In this document: in pieces, positions 1-9,214 of the stretch | Layout of the letters: every line of letters starts with the position of its first letter | Position numbering within the stretch: the stretch's first letter is position 1 | NCBI RefSeq assembly: GCF_014201355.1 | Contig: NZ_JACHEG010000002.1 | Location: 744,001 to 808,000 of the forward strand | DNA from: Aliirhizobium wenxiniae | GTDB lineage: Bacteria > Pseudomonadota > Alphaproteobacteria > Rhizobiales > Rhizobiaceae | Reading direction: 5' to 3' | Length of the DNA: 64,000 nucleotides | Program-made: the position numbers and the translations under genes | The notes under the pieces: model-generated | What the model was told of the DNA's origin: nothing | What the model saw: the letters and a program-made list of their open reading frames with translations, nothing else | The model's database searches: none

Positions 1-592
1 ACACTACCTGCCACGACAGAGGATCGAAGAACCAATGGCCCGTATCGAGCGCGTGGTTCACGAGGTTGACATGGCCCAGACCGGCAATCAGCCAGAGCAT
101 TGCCGAGATCACAAAAAGAACGCCCGGGCGACGATCGTGGAGCAGAAAGATGAAGGGTGCCCAGAGCATAAGCGCGACATACATGGGCAGTATGTCGAGA
201 TTGCCCGGCATATAGGTGAGCAGCATGGCCTGCATGCCGCGAATGCCCGGTTCGGCAAGGAAACCTGCCATGTCTCTGGCGGCCTCGGTGGGCGGCAGAA
301 TGATCGCGAGCCAAGCGGCAAGTGCTCCCATGACGAGAAACAGCAGCAAGTGCGCGAGATAGATACGCCATGCACGGTCCCAGGGCCGTTTCAGGGAGAG
401 ATCACCATTCGGTCGATAATAGGCAAGCGCCGAGGACATACCCGCGAGAAGCACGAAGAGCTCGGATGCATCGGCAAAGCCACGCGAGTGCTGGAAGGTG
501 GCAGAGAAGGTGAATTCGGCGTGGCCGATAAAGATCAGCAGCAGCGTAATGCCGCGTAACAGATCGATCCTGACTTCGCGTTGAATTCCCAT
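1..592 (-). CDS. OpgC-like membrane acyltransferase, partial (N-terminal 197 codons)
   Basis: The visible part starts at an ATG preceded by GGAG at a good distance and opens with MGIQREVRIDLLRGITLLL, the typical start of the OpgC family, followed by several hydrophobic segments separated by short basic loops. OpgC proteins are multi-pass inner-membrane proteins; the founding member succinylates osmoregulated periplasmic glucans, and rhizobia carry many paralogues whose acyl group and acceptor are unknown. The C-terminal half lies beyond base 1 of the window, so neither full length nor substrate can be judged. It is divergent from tlyA. The family call is by pattern recognition of the N-terminus; a related acyltransferase-3 protein is the main alternative. 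Confidence 0.75.
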   Translation of the reverse strand, partial: MGIQREVRIDLLRGITLLLIFIGHAEFTFSATFQHSRGFADASELFVLLAGMSSALAYYRPNGDLSLKRPWDRAWRIYLAHLLLFLVMGALAAWLAIILPPTEAARDMAGFLAEPGIRGMQAMLLTYMPGNLDILPMYVALMLWAPFIFLLHDRRPGVLFVISAMLWLIAGLGHVNLVNHALDTGHWFFDPLSWQVV

Positions 593-847
593 GCGTGTCT
601 CCACGACAAATTCGTCATGAATGCCGTGCAGCCGTTCTTATCGAAAAATCGCTACCCGCCGCTTTATGCGCTTCCTATTATTTTAGCGATTTTCAACTTC
701 TGCCCGATTTCGGGAATTCCCGCCGGTTTCAACGGAAAGTCGCCATTGCTTGTCTGTTTGGCGTTTACGCAATTCCAGACGCAAGACCGGTTGCCACTTT
801 TGCTGGAATTGCTTGCCTTGCGCCAAGGAAACCGCCAAGAGAGCCGC

Positions 848-1603
848 ATGACCCAACATTCATCATCCGTCCGCCTCGACCAGCTGCTGGTCACGCTCAA
901 TCTTTTCGACAGCCGCTCGCGGGCACGCGATGCGATTGCGCGCGGCACCGTGAAGGTGGATGGCAAGGTGGTGACGAAGCCGGCGCAGTCCGTTTCGGCG
1001 GAAGCCGAGATCGTCGTCGATGATCCGGCAAGCACCTATGTGTCGCGCGCGGCGCTGAAACTGATTGCAGCACTCGACCATTTCGGTCTCGACCCGGAAG
1101 GCCTGACCTGTCTCGATGTCGGGGCCTCGACGGGCGGCTTTACCCAGGTTCTCCTGGAGCGCGGTGCGGCGCATGTCATCGCCGTGGATGTCGGCCATGA
1201 CCAGATGCATGAGCGGCTGCGCGATGACGAACGCGTCACCAATATCGAGGGCCTCAATGCCCGCGAGATGACGGTGGACGATATCGACGACGAGCCGGTC
1301 GATTTCATCGTCTCGGATGTCTCGTTCATTTCGCTGAAGCTGGCTTTGCCTCCGGCACTGGAAATGGCGGAACCGGGCAGCCATTGCGTGCTGCTGGTGA
1401 AGCCGCAATTCGAGGCGGGCCGCGAGAATGTCGGCAAGGGCGGCATGCTGAAACAGCCGGAGACCGCGCCGGATGTGGCGGCGGAGCTTGAACGCTGGCT
1501 TGTCGAAGAGATGGCGTGGGAAAGTCTCGGGATGATCCCCTCGCCGATTGCCGGCGGCGATGGCAATATCGAATTCCTGCTTGGCGGAAGGAAGCCATCA
1601 TGA
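848..1603 (+). CDS. tlyA: TlyA family rRNA 2'-O-methyltransferase
   Basis: This 251-residue protein has an N-terminal S4 RNA-binding domain (about residues 8-67) and an FtsJ/RrmJ-like SAM-dependent methyltransferase domain with the SAM loop DVGASTGG at 90-97. K71, D157 (VSDVSF) and K185 (LVKPQFEA) fit the K-D-K catalytic pattern of FtsJ-like enzymes. Family members methylate ribose 2'-OH of cytidines in 16S and/or 23S rRNA; some have been called haemolysins historically, which should not be read as a function here. I chose the ATG at 848 because the S4 domain begins directly after it; a longer reading frame upstream has no family similarity. The stop overlaps the start of the next gene as ATGA, indicating translational coupling. 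Confidence 0.9.
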   Translation: MTQHSSSVRLDQLLVTLNLFDSRSRARDAIARGTVKVDGKVVTKPAQSVSAEAEIVVDDPASTYVSRAALKLIAALDHFGLDPEGLTCLDVGASTGGFTQVLLERGAAHVIAVDVGHDQMHERLRDDERVTNIEGLNAREMTVDDIDDEPVDFIVSDVSFISLKLALPPALEMAEPGSHCVLLVKPQFEAGRENVGKGGMLKQPETAPDVAAELERWLVEEMAWESLGMIPSPIAGGDGNIEFLLGGRKPS

Positions 1604-2844
1604 GCACGGTTACCGTCACGATCGAGCGGCTGGGCGCACAGGGACATGGCGTCGCCGAAAGCGAGTTCGGGCCGGTCTATGTGCCTTACGCGTTGCCCGG
1701 CGAAACGCTGGCGATCGCCCGCAATGGCGATTACGGCACTGTCATGTCGACCTCCAACCCGTCGCCCGACCGGATCGAGCCAATCTGTCGGCATTTCAAT
1801 CCCGACCGGGACAATTGCGGCGGCTGTTCGCTGCAGCATCTGGCGGCACCGGCCTATAACGCTTTCAAGCGTGAACTGGTCATCGATGCGCTGAAGGCGC
1901 GCGGGCTGACACCGGACGTCGGCGAGACCATTGCCTGTCATCCCGGCGAACGACGCCGCGCCGTATTTTCCGTGCGCCGCACCGAGAAGGAACTGCTGCT
2001 CGGCTTCAACCGCGCCGAGACCAACCATATCGTGTCGATCGAGGAATGTCCCATCACCTCGCCCGGCATCGTGGCGAGGCTTCCCGCGATCCGCACCGTG
2101 GCCGCATCGCTTGCCCAAGGATCCGAGACATTCCGCCTGACCGTGCTTGAGACGTTGTCCGGGCTTGATCTCTCGGCCGACGGGTTGAAGAAGCTCGATG
2201 ACAAACAGCGCCGTGCGGTGACCGAAGCTGTCCTTTCGCTGAAGGGGATCGCGCGGGTTTCCGTCAATGACGAGATCATTTTGGAACCGACGAAGCCGAT
2301 TATCGATTTCGGTGGCGTCAACGTCTCGCCGCCGCCCGGCGCATTCACTCAGGCGACCAAGCCTGCAGAAGAGGCGATGGCGGAACTGGTGATGAGCCAT
2401 CTCGGCAAGGCCAAGCGGGTGATCGACCTGTTTGCCGGCTCCGGCACGTTTTCGCTCAGGATCGCCCGCAAGGCGAAGGTTCATGCGGTCGAGGGCGAGG
2501 ACAAGCCGCTCAAGGCACTCGACCTTGCGGCGCGCAATACGCAGGGGCTGAAACCGGTCACGGTGGAAAAGCGCGATCTCTTCCGCCGTCCGATGATGGC
2601 GCAGGAGCTGAAGGTCTATGATGCGGCCGTCTTCGACCCGCCGCGCGCCGGCGCCGAAGTTCAGGTGAAGGAGCTTGTCCGCTCCGGCATCAAGACGGTC
2701 GTGGCCGTTTCCTGCAACCCTGCGACACTTGCGCGAGACCTCAAAATTCTCATCGATGCGGGCTATCGCATCAAGTCGGTGACGCCGATCGACCAGTTTC
2801 TCTGGTCGCCGCATGTGGAAGCCGTGGCGCTGCTTTCGCGTTAA
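1600..2844 (+). CDS. Class I RNA m5U methyltransferase (RlmD/TrmA-type)
   Basis: This 414-residue protein combines a short TRAM-like N-terminal domain, a four-cysteine iron-sulfur motif (C63, C73, C76 and C150) and a C-terminal methyltransferase domain with the SAM motif FAGSGTFSL, the DPPRAG loop and the catalytic cysteine C372 in SCNPATLARDL. The pattern matches the RumA/RlmD-TrmA family, which transfers methyl from SAM to C5 of uridine in rRNA or tRNA. The Fe-S cysteines favour the RlmD/RumA side, but the family does not fix whether 23S rRNA or tRNA is the target. The ATG start overlaps the tlyA stop, so the two RNA methyltransferases form one operon. Confidence 0.88.
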   Translation: MSTVTVTIERLGAQGHGVAESEFGPVYVPYALPGETLAIARNGDYGTVMSTSNPSPDRIEPICRHFNPDRDNCGGCSLQHLAAPAYNAFKRELVIDALKARGLTPDVGETIACHPGERRRAVFSVRRTEKELLLGFNRAETNHIVSIEECPITSPGIVARLPAIRTVAASLAQGSETFRLTVLETLSGLDLSADGLKKLDDKQRRAVTEAVLSLKGIARVSVNDEIILEPTKPIIDFGGVNVSPPPGAFTQATKPAEEAMAELVMSHLGKAKRVIDLFAGSGTFSLRIARKAKVHAVEGEDKPLKALDLAARNTQGLKPVTVEKRDLFRRPMMAQELKVYDAAVFDPPRAGAEVQVKELVRSGIKTVVAVSCNPATLARDLKILIDAGYRIKSVTPIDQFLWSPHVEAVALLSR

Positions 2845-3033
2845 TCTGACGCAAATCTCGCCCCAGTTCGGGGCAGGCTTATTCTGAAGTGCCGCGAAGA
2901 TACACGTTCCAGTATTGCTTTCGGCACTTTTGAATTCCCTCCGATTTACCGAACATTAGGACGAGAGCATATTTCGCCGCCTCGCAGCCTGTTGAAGCAA
3001 ATGACTTGCTTTGCTGCGACGGGAGGGGAAATC

Positions 3034-4638
3034 ATGACAGACGTAGCGATGCATGGGCATGGCGTGCGCGGCATGAAACCGGAGACGCTGCATTCCTTCG
3101 ACGGTATAGGCGATCCCGGCAAATTCGGGGTGATGTTTCCAAATCTTCTGCCGCTTTCAGCCAGCGACGACGCGCTGGCTGAACTGGCGGCAGCTATGCT
3201 GGACAGGCTCGATGCTGCGGGCAATCCGGATCCCGCGGGCGACAACATGAACATCCCGGCCGGATATACCTATCTCGGCCAGTTCATCGACCACGACATT
3301 ACGCTCGACACGACACCGCTCGACCAGCAGAAGGCCGATCCGCTGGCGACGGTGAATTTCCGCACGCCGGCACTCGATCTCGATTCGCTTTATGGCGACG
3401 GACCGGGCATCCATCCCTATCTCTACCAGCGCGATCGCGCCAAGCCGAAGATCATCGGCAAGATGCTGATAGGGCATGCGGCGCAATCACCCGACCAGAA
3501 CGGCCGCAGCATTCCGACACTGCCCAACGACCTGCCACGCAATCAGGTCGGCCATGCGCTGATCTTCGACGAGCGCAATGACGAGAACCTGCTGGTGGCG
3601 CAGATGCATCTTCTGATGCTGAAGTTCCACAACAAGGTGTTCGACAAGGTGGTGGCGGAAAAACCCGGTCTCAGCGACGACGCGCTGTTTAAGGAAACAA
3701 GGCGGATCGTCACCTGGCACTACCAGTGGATCGTGCTGTTCGATTTCGTCGAACGGCTGACCGAACCGGGCCTGATTCAGAAGATCAAACATCAGGGACG
3801 GCGTTTCTACCGCTTCAAGCAGCGGCCCTATATGCCGGCGGAATTTGCGGCGGCCTGTTACCGGCTCGGGCATTCGATGGTGCGGCAGACCTACAGTCAT
3901 AACCAGGTGTTCAACCCGACGGCGGATTCCATCGCTAACGGTACGCTGGGGCTGCTGTTCTTCTTCACCGGAAAATCAGGATCGATCACCGGCGAACTGG
4001 CACCGGTGCCCCCTGCCCCGCCGCCCGCCGCGCAGAACACGCTTCCCTCCAACTGGGTGATCGACTGGCGGCGCTATTTCGATCTCGGCACACCCGCCGG
4101 CGGGAACTTCGCACTCAACCACAGCCGTCGTATCGATCCGCTGCTGACACCGGCACTGCATACGCTGCCGGGACTGATACCCGAAGCACCGCCGCAGCTG
4201 GTGCGGGAGTTCAACCTCGCCTTCCGCAATCTCAGACGCGGTGTGCAGATCGGGCTTCCGTCCGGCCAGGCGGTCTGTCGGGCGATGGGTATCACGCCGC
4301 TGAAACCGGCGCAGGTTGCGACCGGACCGGACGGCAAGGCCGCCAAAAAACACGGGCTGCATGAGGAAACGCCGCTCTGGTATTATGCGCTGAAAGAAGC
4401 GGAGCATTACCACAAGGGCGAACGCCTCGGCCCGATGGCCTCGACCATCGTTGCCGAAACCTTCCTCGGCATGGTGCATGGCGACCATGACTCTTTCCTC
4501 TGGCAACAGTCCGACTGGAAGCCGGAACTGCCAAGCGCGAAGGCCGGGCATTTTACCATGGCGGATCTGATCCGCTTCGTCGGCGATATCAACCCGGTCG
4601 GCACCGCCCTGGAGCAGGCATTGGAACCGCAACCATAA
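3034..4638 (+). CDS. Animal-type haem peroxidase family protein
   Basis: The 534-residue product carries animal haem peroxidase signatures: GQFIDHDITLDT around the distal histidine, VTWHYQWIVLFDF in the middle, and RLGHSMVRQTY containing the likely proximal histidine. Such bacterial peroxidases oxidise small substrates or halides with hydrogen peroxide; the physiological substrate here is not known. No signal peptide is evident, although related proteins can be exported by type I systems. The ATG at 3034 is preferred because GGGAGGGG lies just upstream; an in-frame ATG at 2992 would add 14 residues without a clear ribosome site. It stands alone, convergent with the enoyl-CoA hydratase gene, with a proline-rich insertion near residues 325-345. 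Confidence 0.85.
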   Translation: MTDVAMHGHGVRGMKPETLHSFDGIGDPGKFGVMFPNLLPLSASDDALAELAAAMLDRLDAAGNPDPAGDNMNIPAGYTYLGQFIDHDITLDTTPLDQQKADPLATVNFRTPALDLDSLYGDGPGIHPYLYQRDRAKPKIIGKMLIGHAAQSPDQNGRSIPTLPNDLPRNQVGHALIFDERNDENLLVAQMHLLMLKFHNKVFDKVVAEKPGLSDDALFKETRRIVTWHYQWIVLFDFVERLTEPGLIQKIKHQGRRFYRFKQRPYMPAEFAAACYRLGHSMVRQTYSHNQVFNPTADSIANGTLGLLFFFTGKSGSITGELAPVPPAPPPAAQNTLPSNWVIDWRRYFDLGTPAGGNFALNHSRRIDPLLTPALHTLPGLIPEAPPQLVREFNLAFRNLRRGVQIGLPSGQAVCRAMGITPLKPAQVATGPDGKAAKKHGLHEETPLWYYALKEAEHYHKGERLGPMASTIVAETFLGMVHGDHDSFLWQQSDWKPELPSAKAGHFTMADLIRFVGDINPVGTALEQALEPQP

Positions 4639-4718
4639 AAAGTCGAAATTGCCTGCCCGCCCGCAGGCGAGGCCTGCCGGTGCCGACGTCACAGTCGCAT
4701 CGGCAGGCTGACTTATTG

Positions 4719-5474
4719 TCAACGCTGAAGGAAAGCCTCGAAGGCCGCGCGTGCCTCGGCGCTTTTCAGCCGCGCGGAGAAATGAACGAGTTCCTCGTCA
4801 ATCCGGGCGAGAACCTCATCGCGTGGACCGCGGACGAGATTACGGGCGATCTGCAGAGCCTGGGGCGGTTTTTTGGCCAGTTCGGCACCGATTGCCAGCG
4901 CCTCCATCTCCACCTCGTTCGGACCGACGACCTTCCAGATCAGCCCTGCCTCAAGTGCCGCCTCGGCCGAGAAACCCTCACCGGCCACCAGAAGCGCAAA
5001 CGCCCGTTGATGGCCGATGATCCTCGGCGCAAGCAGGCTTGATGCGGCTTCGGGAACAAGCGCAAGATCAACGAAGGGTGTCTTGAACAGGCTGCGGCCG
5101 GAAGCGACCGTCAGGTCGCAATGAAGATTGAGCGTCGTGCCGATGCCAATCGCCAGGCCATCGACACCCGAAACGAGCGGCTTTTCAGCCTGCGCCAGCG
5201 CCTTGATGAACACGGCTCCAGCGGGTGGCTCCGTGGTGCCCGACATGGCGTAACCGACAAAATCGCCCATGTCGTTGCCAGCGGAAAAGCAGCCTTCGGT
5301 GCCGAGAAACACCACGGCCTTCACTTCGTCATCGGCATTCGCCTCTTCGAGCGCCGCCGTCATGCGCTGATACATGGCGGCGGTGATGGCATTCTTCTTT
5401 TCCGGCCGGTTGAAGCGGATGACTAGGACGCCCGGATAGGCATCGGTACGCTCGACGATGATATGTTCAGTCAA
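4719..5474 (-). CDS. Enoyl-CoA hydratase/isomerase family protein
   Basis: This crotonase-fold protein of about 251 residues contains the oxyanion-hole segments GTEGCFSAGNDMGDF and the DGLAIGIGTTLNLHCDL stretch that aligns with the family's second conserved glycine region. It should hydrate or isomerise an enoyl-CoA, consistent with its position 10 bases downstream of an acyl-CoA dehydrogenase gene in the same orientation. The most probable start is a TTG at 5474 preceded by GAGGAAG; reading further upstream would run into the dehydrogenase stop with no family similarity. The position of the usual second catalytic glutamate (PEAASS) is retained. The exact substrate, fatty acid or branched-chain intermediate, is not determined by sequence. 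Confidence 0.85.
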   Translation of the reverse strand: MTEHIIVERTDAYPGVLVIRFNRPEKKNAITAAMYQRMTAALEEANADDEVKAVVFLGTEGCFSAGNDMGDFVGYAMSGTTEPPAGAVFIKALAQAEKPLVSGVDGLAIGIGTTLNLHCDLTVASGRSLFKTPFVDLALVPEAASSLLAPRIIGHQRAFALLVAGEGFSAEAALEAGLIWKVVGPNEVEMEALAIGAELAKKPPQALQIARNLVRGPRDEVLARIDEELVHFSARLKSAEARAAFEAFLQR

Positions 5475-5484
5475 GATGTCTTCC

Positions 5485-7290
5485 TCAATCCAGCAGGCTG
5501 CGGGCGGCGGCAAGGCTGGCGGAACCTGCCATGACGCGGTCCTTGAGCGCGGAGGTTTCGGCCAGAAGGTTTTCCGCCATGAAACGGCAGAGGCTGAAAC
5601 GCCCGCTCCCCTCGCCATTATCGGCTGCGACCAGCCCGCCCCTGGCGAGATAAACGCCGGTCAGAACGAGGCCAAACAAGCGCTGATAGGGTGTTGCGCC
5701 CGAAAGCGCATCGGTCGTGCGGCCATCCGCCTGAGCTACCAGCAACCACGCGGTCGCCGCCTCCAGAGCGGCGATAGCGGCCCGGAGCCGGTCACCGGTT
5801 TCGCCGAAGTCGGGATCGTTGCGGGCGGAGACCTCATCGGCCACCTGTTTCAGCTCGGCGAGAAACCCCTTAACCTGATCGCCGCCGGAAAGCGGCAGCT
5901 TGCGGGTAACGAGATCGATCGCCTGAATGCCGTTAGTGCCTTCATAGATCGGGGCGATACGGGCATCGCGAAGATAGCGCGCGGCACCGGTCTCCTCGAT
6001 GAAGCCCATGCCGCCATGGACCTGAATGCCGAGCGATGCGACATCGACGCCGATATCGGTGGAGAAGGACTTCGCGATCGGGGTCAGCAGCGCCGCACGC
6101 TCCGCCCAATGTTTGGCCTCTTCACCCTCATGATGATGGGACATGTCGGTCGCATGGGCGCAGGCATAACAAATCGCCCGCGCGCCTTGCGTCAGCGCCT
6201 TCATGGTCAGGAGCATCTGGGCGACATCCGGATGCTCGATGATCGGGTTCATCCCGCTGTTCTGGCCGCCGTTTTTACCGTCTCCCGACCAGCCGGGCGC
6301 CTTGCCCTGCGTGCGTTCCTTGGCGAAGGCGATGGCCTTCTGGGTGGCGGCTTCGGCAATCGCGACGCCCTGAATGCCGACGGCGAGGCGCGCATTGTTC
6401 ATCATCGTAAACATGCAGGCGAGGCCCTTGTTTTCCTCACCGACGAGATAACCGACTGCACCCCATTCCTCGCCGAAGCGGCCGTCGCCGAAGATCATCG
6501 TGCAGGTGGGCGAGCCATGAATGCCGAGCTTGTGCTCGATCGAGTGGCAGAGAACGTCGTTGCGCTCACCCAGCGAACCATCCTCGTTCACCAGGAATTT
6601 CGGCACCAGAAACAGCGAGATGCCGCGCGTGCCGGCCGGCGCATCGGCTAAACGGGCAAGAACCAGATGGATGATGTTGTCGGCGGCGTCATGTTCGCCC
6701 CAGGTGATGAAGATCTTCTGGCCGAAGATGCGGTAGGTGCCATCGTCGCGTGGCTCGGCGCGGGTTTTCAGCACCCCGAGATCGGAACCGGCATGCGGTT
6801 CGGTGAGGTTCATCGTGCCGGTCCATTCGCCGGACACCATCTTTTCGAGAAAAACCGCTTTCAGTTCATCCGAGCCGTGGGTGGAAAGTGCCTCGATCGC
6901 GCCCATCGTCAGTGTCGGGGCAAGCGCGAAGGCCATGGAGGCCGAGTTCCACATTTCCAGCGCCGCGACGTTGAGCATATGCGGCAGGTTCTGGCCGCCA
7001 TAGGCTTCAGGCGCGGTCAGGCCGTTCCAGCCGCCCTCGCGCCAGCGGCGGTAAAGATCCGGCCAGCCCTTCGGCGTCGTCACCTCGCCGTCTTCGAGTT
7101 TCGCGCCTTCACGATCGCCCTTCTCGCCCAGCGACGCGATCTCGCTCGAGGCGAAGCGTCCGGCCTCTTCAAGGATCGCCGCCACCAGATCACCGCTGAG
7201 GTCGCCGAAGCACCCCTCCTCAAGGGCAGCGGAAAGACCGGCAACATGGTTCAACGTGAAGGCAATTTCCTCCACCGGGGCGCTGTACAT
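5485..7290 (-). CDS. Acyl-CoA dehydrogenase (long form, DmdC/AidB-like subgroup)
   Basis: The 601-residue flavoprotein has the long acyl-CoA dehydrogenase architecture: a helical N-terminal domain, the middle beta domain with the FAD/substrate segment GTMNLTEPHAGSDLG (about 158-172), and a C-terminal helical domain ending with the catalytic glutamate E450 in PIYEGTNGIQ. It oxidises acyl-CoA thioesters at the alpha-beta bond, passing electrons to ETF. Proteins of this length are often annotated as 3-methylmercaptopropionyl-CoA dehydrogenase (DmdC), but most rhizobial copies probably act on ordinary fatty acyl-CoA. The downstream enoyl-CoA hydratase gives the next step, so this is a two-gene beta-oxidation operon. 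A palindrome at 7343-7358 upstream is a likely operator. Confidence 0.88.
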   Translation of the reverse strand: MYSAPVEEIAFTLNHVAGLSAALEEGCFGDLSGDLVAAILEEAGRFASSEIASLGEKGDREGAKLEDGEVTTPKGWPDLYRRWREGGWNGLTAPEAYGGQNLPHMLNVAALEMWNSASMAFALAPTLTMGAIEALSTHGSDELKAVFLEKMVSGEWTGTMNLTEPHAGSDLGVLKTRAEPRDDGTYRIFGQKIFITWGEHDAADNIIHLVLARLADAPAGTRGISLFLVPKFLVNEDGSLGERNDVLCHSIEHKLGIHGSPTCTMIFGDGRFGEEWGAVGYLVGEENKGLACMFTMMNNARLAVGIQGVAIAEAATQKAIAFAKERTQGKAPGWSGDGKNGGQNSGMNPIIEHPDVAQMLLTMKALTQGARAICYACAHATDMSHHHEGEEAKHWAERAALLTPIAKSFSTDIGVDVASLGIQVHGGMGFIEETGAARYLRDARIAPIYEGTNGIQAIDLVTRKLPLSGGDQVKGFLAELKQVADEVSARNDPDFGETGDRLRAAIAALEAATAWLLVAQADGRTTDALSGATPYQRLFGLVLTGVYLARGGLVAADNGEGSGRFSLCRFMAENLLAETSALKDRVMAGSASLAAARSLLD

Positions 7291-7342
7291 ATGATCCTCC
7301 TCATCAGCCGTGCAGCCTTGCCTCTCCAGACAAGTAATTCCT

Positions 7343-7358
7343 TTTACGTAAACGTAAA
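7343..7358. promoter_or_regulatory. Palindromic operator upstream of the acyl-CoA dehydrogenase operon (LiuR/fatty-acid-regulator-like)
   Basis: TTTACGT-AA-ACGTAAA is a perfect seven-base inverted repeat with a two-base spacer, 52 bases before the acyl-CoA dehydrogenase start. From memory it resembles operators described for LiuR (MerR family) and related regulators of branched-chain and fatty acid degradation in proteobacteria. No such regulator gene is in the window, so the identity of the binding protein is inference. Confidence 0.6.
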
Positions 7359-7505
7359 GGAGATTGTCAATCGGCAGGTTGTTCCATCATGAAGCAGTCG
7401 CGCATGAGGGGAAAGAAAAATGATAAAGGCGGGACGAGGCCACGCGCTAAAGATTCCTTCGCGAGTTTGATCTAGAACGTCCTTCAGGATACCGGAGTTC
7501 TGCCG

Positions 7506-8510
7506 ATGGATACGCCACCGCTGATGACGCCTGCCATTCCCGGTCTCGTCTGGGCCTACCGCTTCGATGGGCCGACGCGATCCTGCGCGCGGCTGCCGCT
7601 TGAGACGACGGCACGGGAGCTGGATAGCGGGGACGGATTTCTGTGGTTGCACCTGAACCTTGCCGACAGCCGGGTGCCGGCCTTTCTCGAAAACCTGCCG
7701 GGCGTGACGCCGCCGGTGCTGGCTGCGCTGACAACCCGTGACACCCACGCGGCCATCATTCTCGACGAACAGCTGATCTACGGCACGCTGATCGACTTCC
7801 AGAAGGAGTTCGACAGCGAGACGCGCGATATCGGCTGGCTGCATTTCTTCGTCTCCGACCGCATCATCATCACCACAAGGCTGCAGCCGCTACGCTCCAT
7901 CGATCGGCTCAAGGCCCAGATGGAAAAGAACGCGGCACGCTACAAACGACCGATCGACGTATTCGAGACGCTGGTGGCGGAATTCCAGCGGACGCTGATC
8001 TCGCTCGTCATGGAACTGACGGAAGAGCTGAACCTGATCGAGGATTTCGTCTACGACAACGCACCGCGCGACGAACGCCGCAAGCTTGCGCCCGTGCGCC
8101 GCACCGTCGTTCGGCTGCACCGGCATCTGCGAACGGTGCTGACCCTGATGCGGCGTGCTGCTGCTTCCGACGAGGACGAAATGCCGGATGGTTTCGACGA
8201 TGCCGCAGCGAGGCTGATCAGCCGTCTCGAAGCGGTCGATCATGACGTCTATGCGCTGCAGGAACGGGCGCGGCTGCTGCATGAAGAAATCGATTCCAAG
8301 CTTTCGTCGGAAACCAACCGCCACCTCTACATCCTGTCGCTGATGACCGCCTTCCTGTTGCCGCCTTCGCTGGTCACCGGCTTTTTCGGGATGAATACGG
8401 AAGGCCTGCCGTTTGCGCATCTGGAGCACGGCACCCTGTTCGCCTTCGGCGCGATCGGGCTTTCGGTCGCCGCCGCATGGTGGCTGCTCAGGCGCGTCGG
8501 CATTCTCTGA
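7506..8510 (+). CDS. CorA family divalent metal transporter, ZntB-like
   Basis: The 334-residue protein has a large soluble N-terminal domain, a long charged helical region and two C-terminal membrane helices. The signature GMN occurs in GFFGMNTEGLPF between the two helices, as in CorA, and the following residues (TEGLPF) are closer to the ZntB subgroup. CorA proteins are pentameric magnesium/cobalt channels, while ZntB members move zinc; length and loop favour ZntB-like, but sequence alone does not settle the metal. GGAG lies eight bases before the ATG. The gene is monocistronic and convergent with the BA14K-like gene. Confidence 0.82.
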   Translation: MDTPPLMTPAIPGLVWAYRFDGPTRSCARLPLETTARELDSGDGFLWLHLNLADSRVPAFLENLPGVTPPVLAALTTRDTHAAIILDEQLIYGTLIDFQKEFDSETRDIGWLHFFVSDRIIITTRLQPLRSIDRLKAQMEKNAARYKRPIDVFETLVAEFQRTLISLVMELTEELNLIEDFVYDNAPRDERRKLAPVRRTVVRLHRHLRTVLTLMRRAAASDEDEMPDGFDDAAARLISRLEAVDHDVYALQERARLLHEEIDSKLSSETNRHLYILSLMTAFLLPPSLVTGFFGMNTEGLPFAHLEHGTLFAFGAIGLSVAAAWWLLRRVGIL

Positions 8511-8520
8511 AACGACAAAA

Positions 8521-8538
8521 CCCGCGCCGAAGCGCGGG
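8521..8538 (-). terminator. Rho-independent terminator of the first BA14K-like gene
   Basis: CCCGCGC/GCGCGGG forms a seven-base-pair stem with a four-base loop. On the minus strand it is followed by TTTTG, so it ends the transcript of the gene at 8568-9041; it may also stop readthrough from the CorA-like gene. Confidence 0.75.
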
Positions 8539-8567
8539 CTGATCTATCGCGCCATTTCCCGCCCCAC

Positions 8568-9041
8568 TCAGTAATAGGGCGAATAACAGGTCTGGCGCGG
8601 CCCGTTATACGGCTGGAACGAGTTCGAATAGCTATCATAGGACCGGTAGCGGCCCGCGCACCATTCATAGTGGCGCGGGTTCAAGCCGCCTCCGCCGCTA
8701 TAGGCAGGCCGGGGTGCGGGCTCGACATAACGCGGCTGCGAGGCGATCGCTCCTCCGATGATCGCGCCGGCGCCGAAAGCTGCAAGCGGATACCAGTAGC
8801 CGTCGCTGTGACGATGATATCCGTCACGGTGATAACGGTAACCGCGATGACCTCCGTACCAGCCACGGCGCGGGCCATCGCCACGCCAGCCGCGGTCGCG
8901 ATAATATTGCACGTTGCTGACGTCGGATACGACCGGCGCATTCGGTACAGCCGGCAGCGGCAGCGCCTGCGCGGTTCCGAGCGAGCCAGCGAGAACCACG
9001 GCTGAAACAGCTGCAACAGCAAATTTCTTGAACAGAGTCAT
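8568..9041 (-). CDS. BA14K-like secreted protein (copy 1)
   Basis: This 157-residue protein has an N-terminal signal peptide (lysine followed by AVAAVSAVVLAGSLG and an ALA-like cleavage region), a segment rich in Arg, His, Tyr and Gly, a hydrophobic glycine/alanine stretch ([12 protein letters not shown]) that may insert in a membrane, and a C-terminal motif with YEWCAGRYRSYDSYS and a second cysteine near the end. The ending matches the BA14K family, named after a Brucella immunoreactive protein; related proteins bind carbohydrates or affect the envelope, but no function can be assigned here. A paralogue lies immediately upstream on the same strand. Confidence 0.82.
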   Translation of the reverse strand: MTLFKKFAVAAVSAVVLAGSLGTAQALPLPAVPNAPVVSDVSNVQYYRDRGWRGDGPRRGWYGGHRGYRYHRDGYHRHSDGYWYPLAAFGAGAIIGGAIASQPRYVEPAPRPAYSGGGGLNPRHYEWCAGRYRSYDSYSNSFQPYNGPRQTCYSPYY

Positions 9042-9168
9042 TTCGTACTCTCCATTCCCTTAGTTGAAGAGGCGACGCCTCCCGCGCCACCAACTCGCAC
9101 GATAGTCAACAAACATTCCACAACGCTAGGATTTTTATCCTGAAAGCATTCTATACGCGGAAATGTGA

Positions 9169-9196
9169 AAGCCCGGCCGCGTAAGCGTCCGGGCTT
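9169..9196 (-). terminator. Terminator-like hairpin after the second BA14K-like gene
   Basis: AAGCCCGG and CCGGGCTT form an eight-base-pair stem with a 12-base loop, 19 bases downstream of the stop of the gene at 9215-9700. The following minus-strand bases are TTTCACATTT, a weak T-tract, so termination may be incomplete. Confidence 0.55.
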
Positions 9197-9214
9197 GTTC
9201 GTCATGATATCCGC

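Noticed and set aside
1036..2814. A very long minus-strand frame opposite tlyA and the RNA methyltransferase
   Set aside because: It is an antisense shadow caused by high GC and codon bias; the plus-strand proteins have clear catalytic motifs and the shadow has no recognisable domain.
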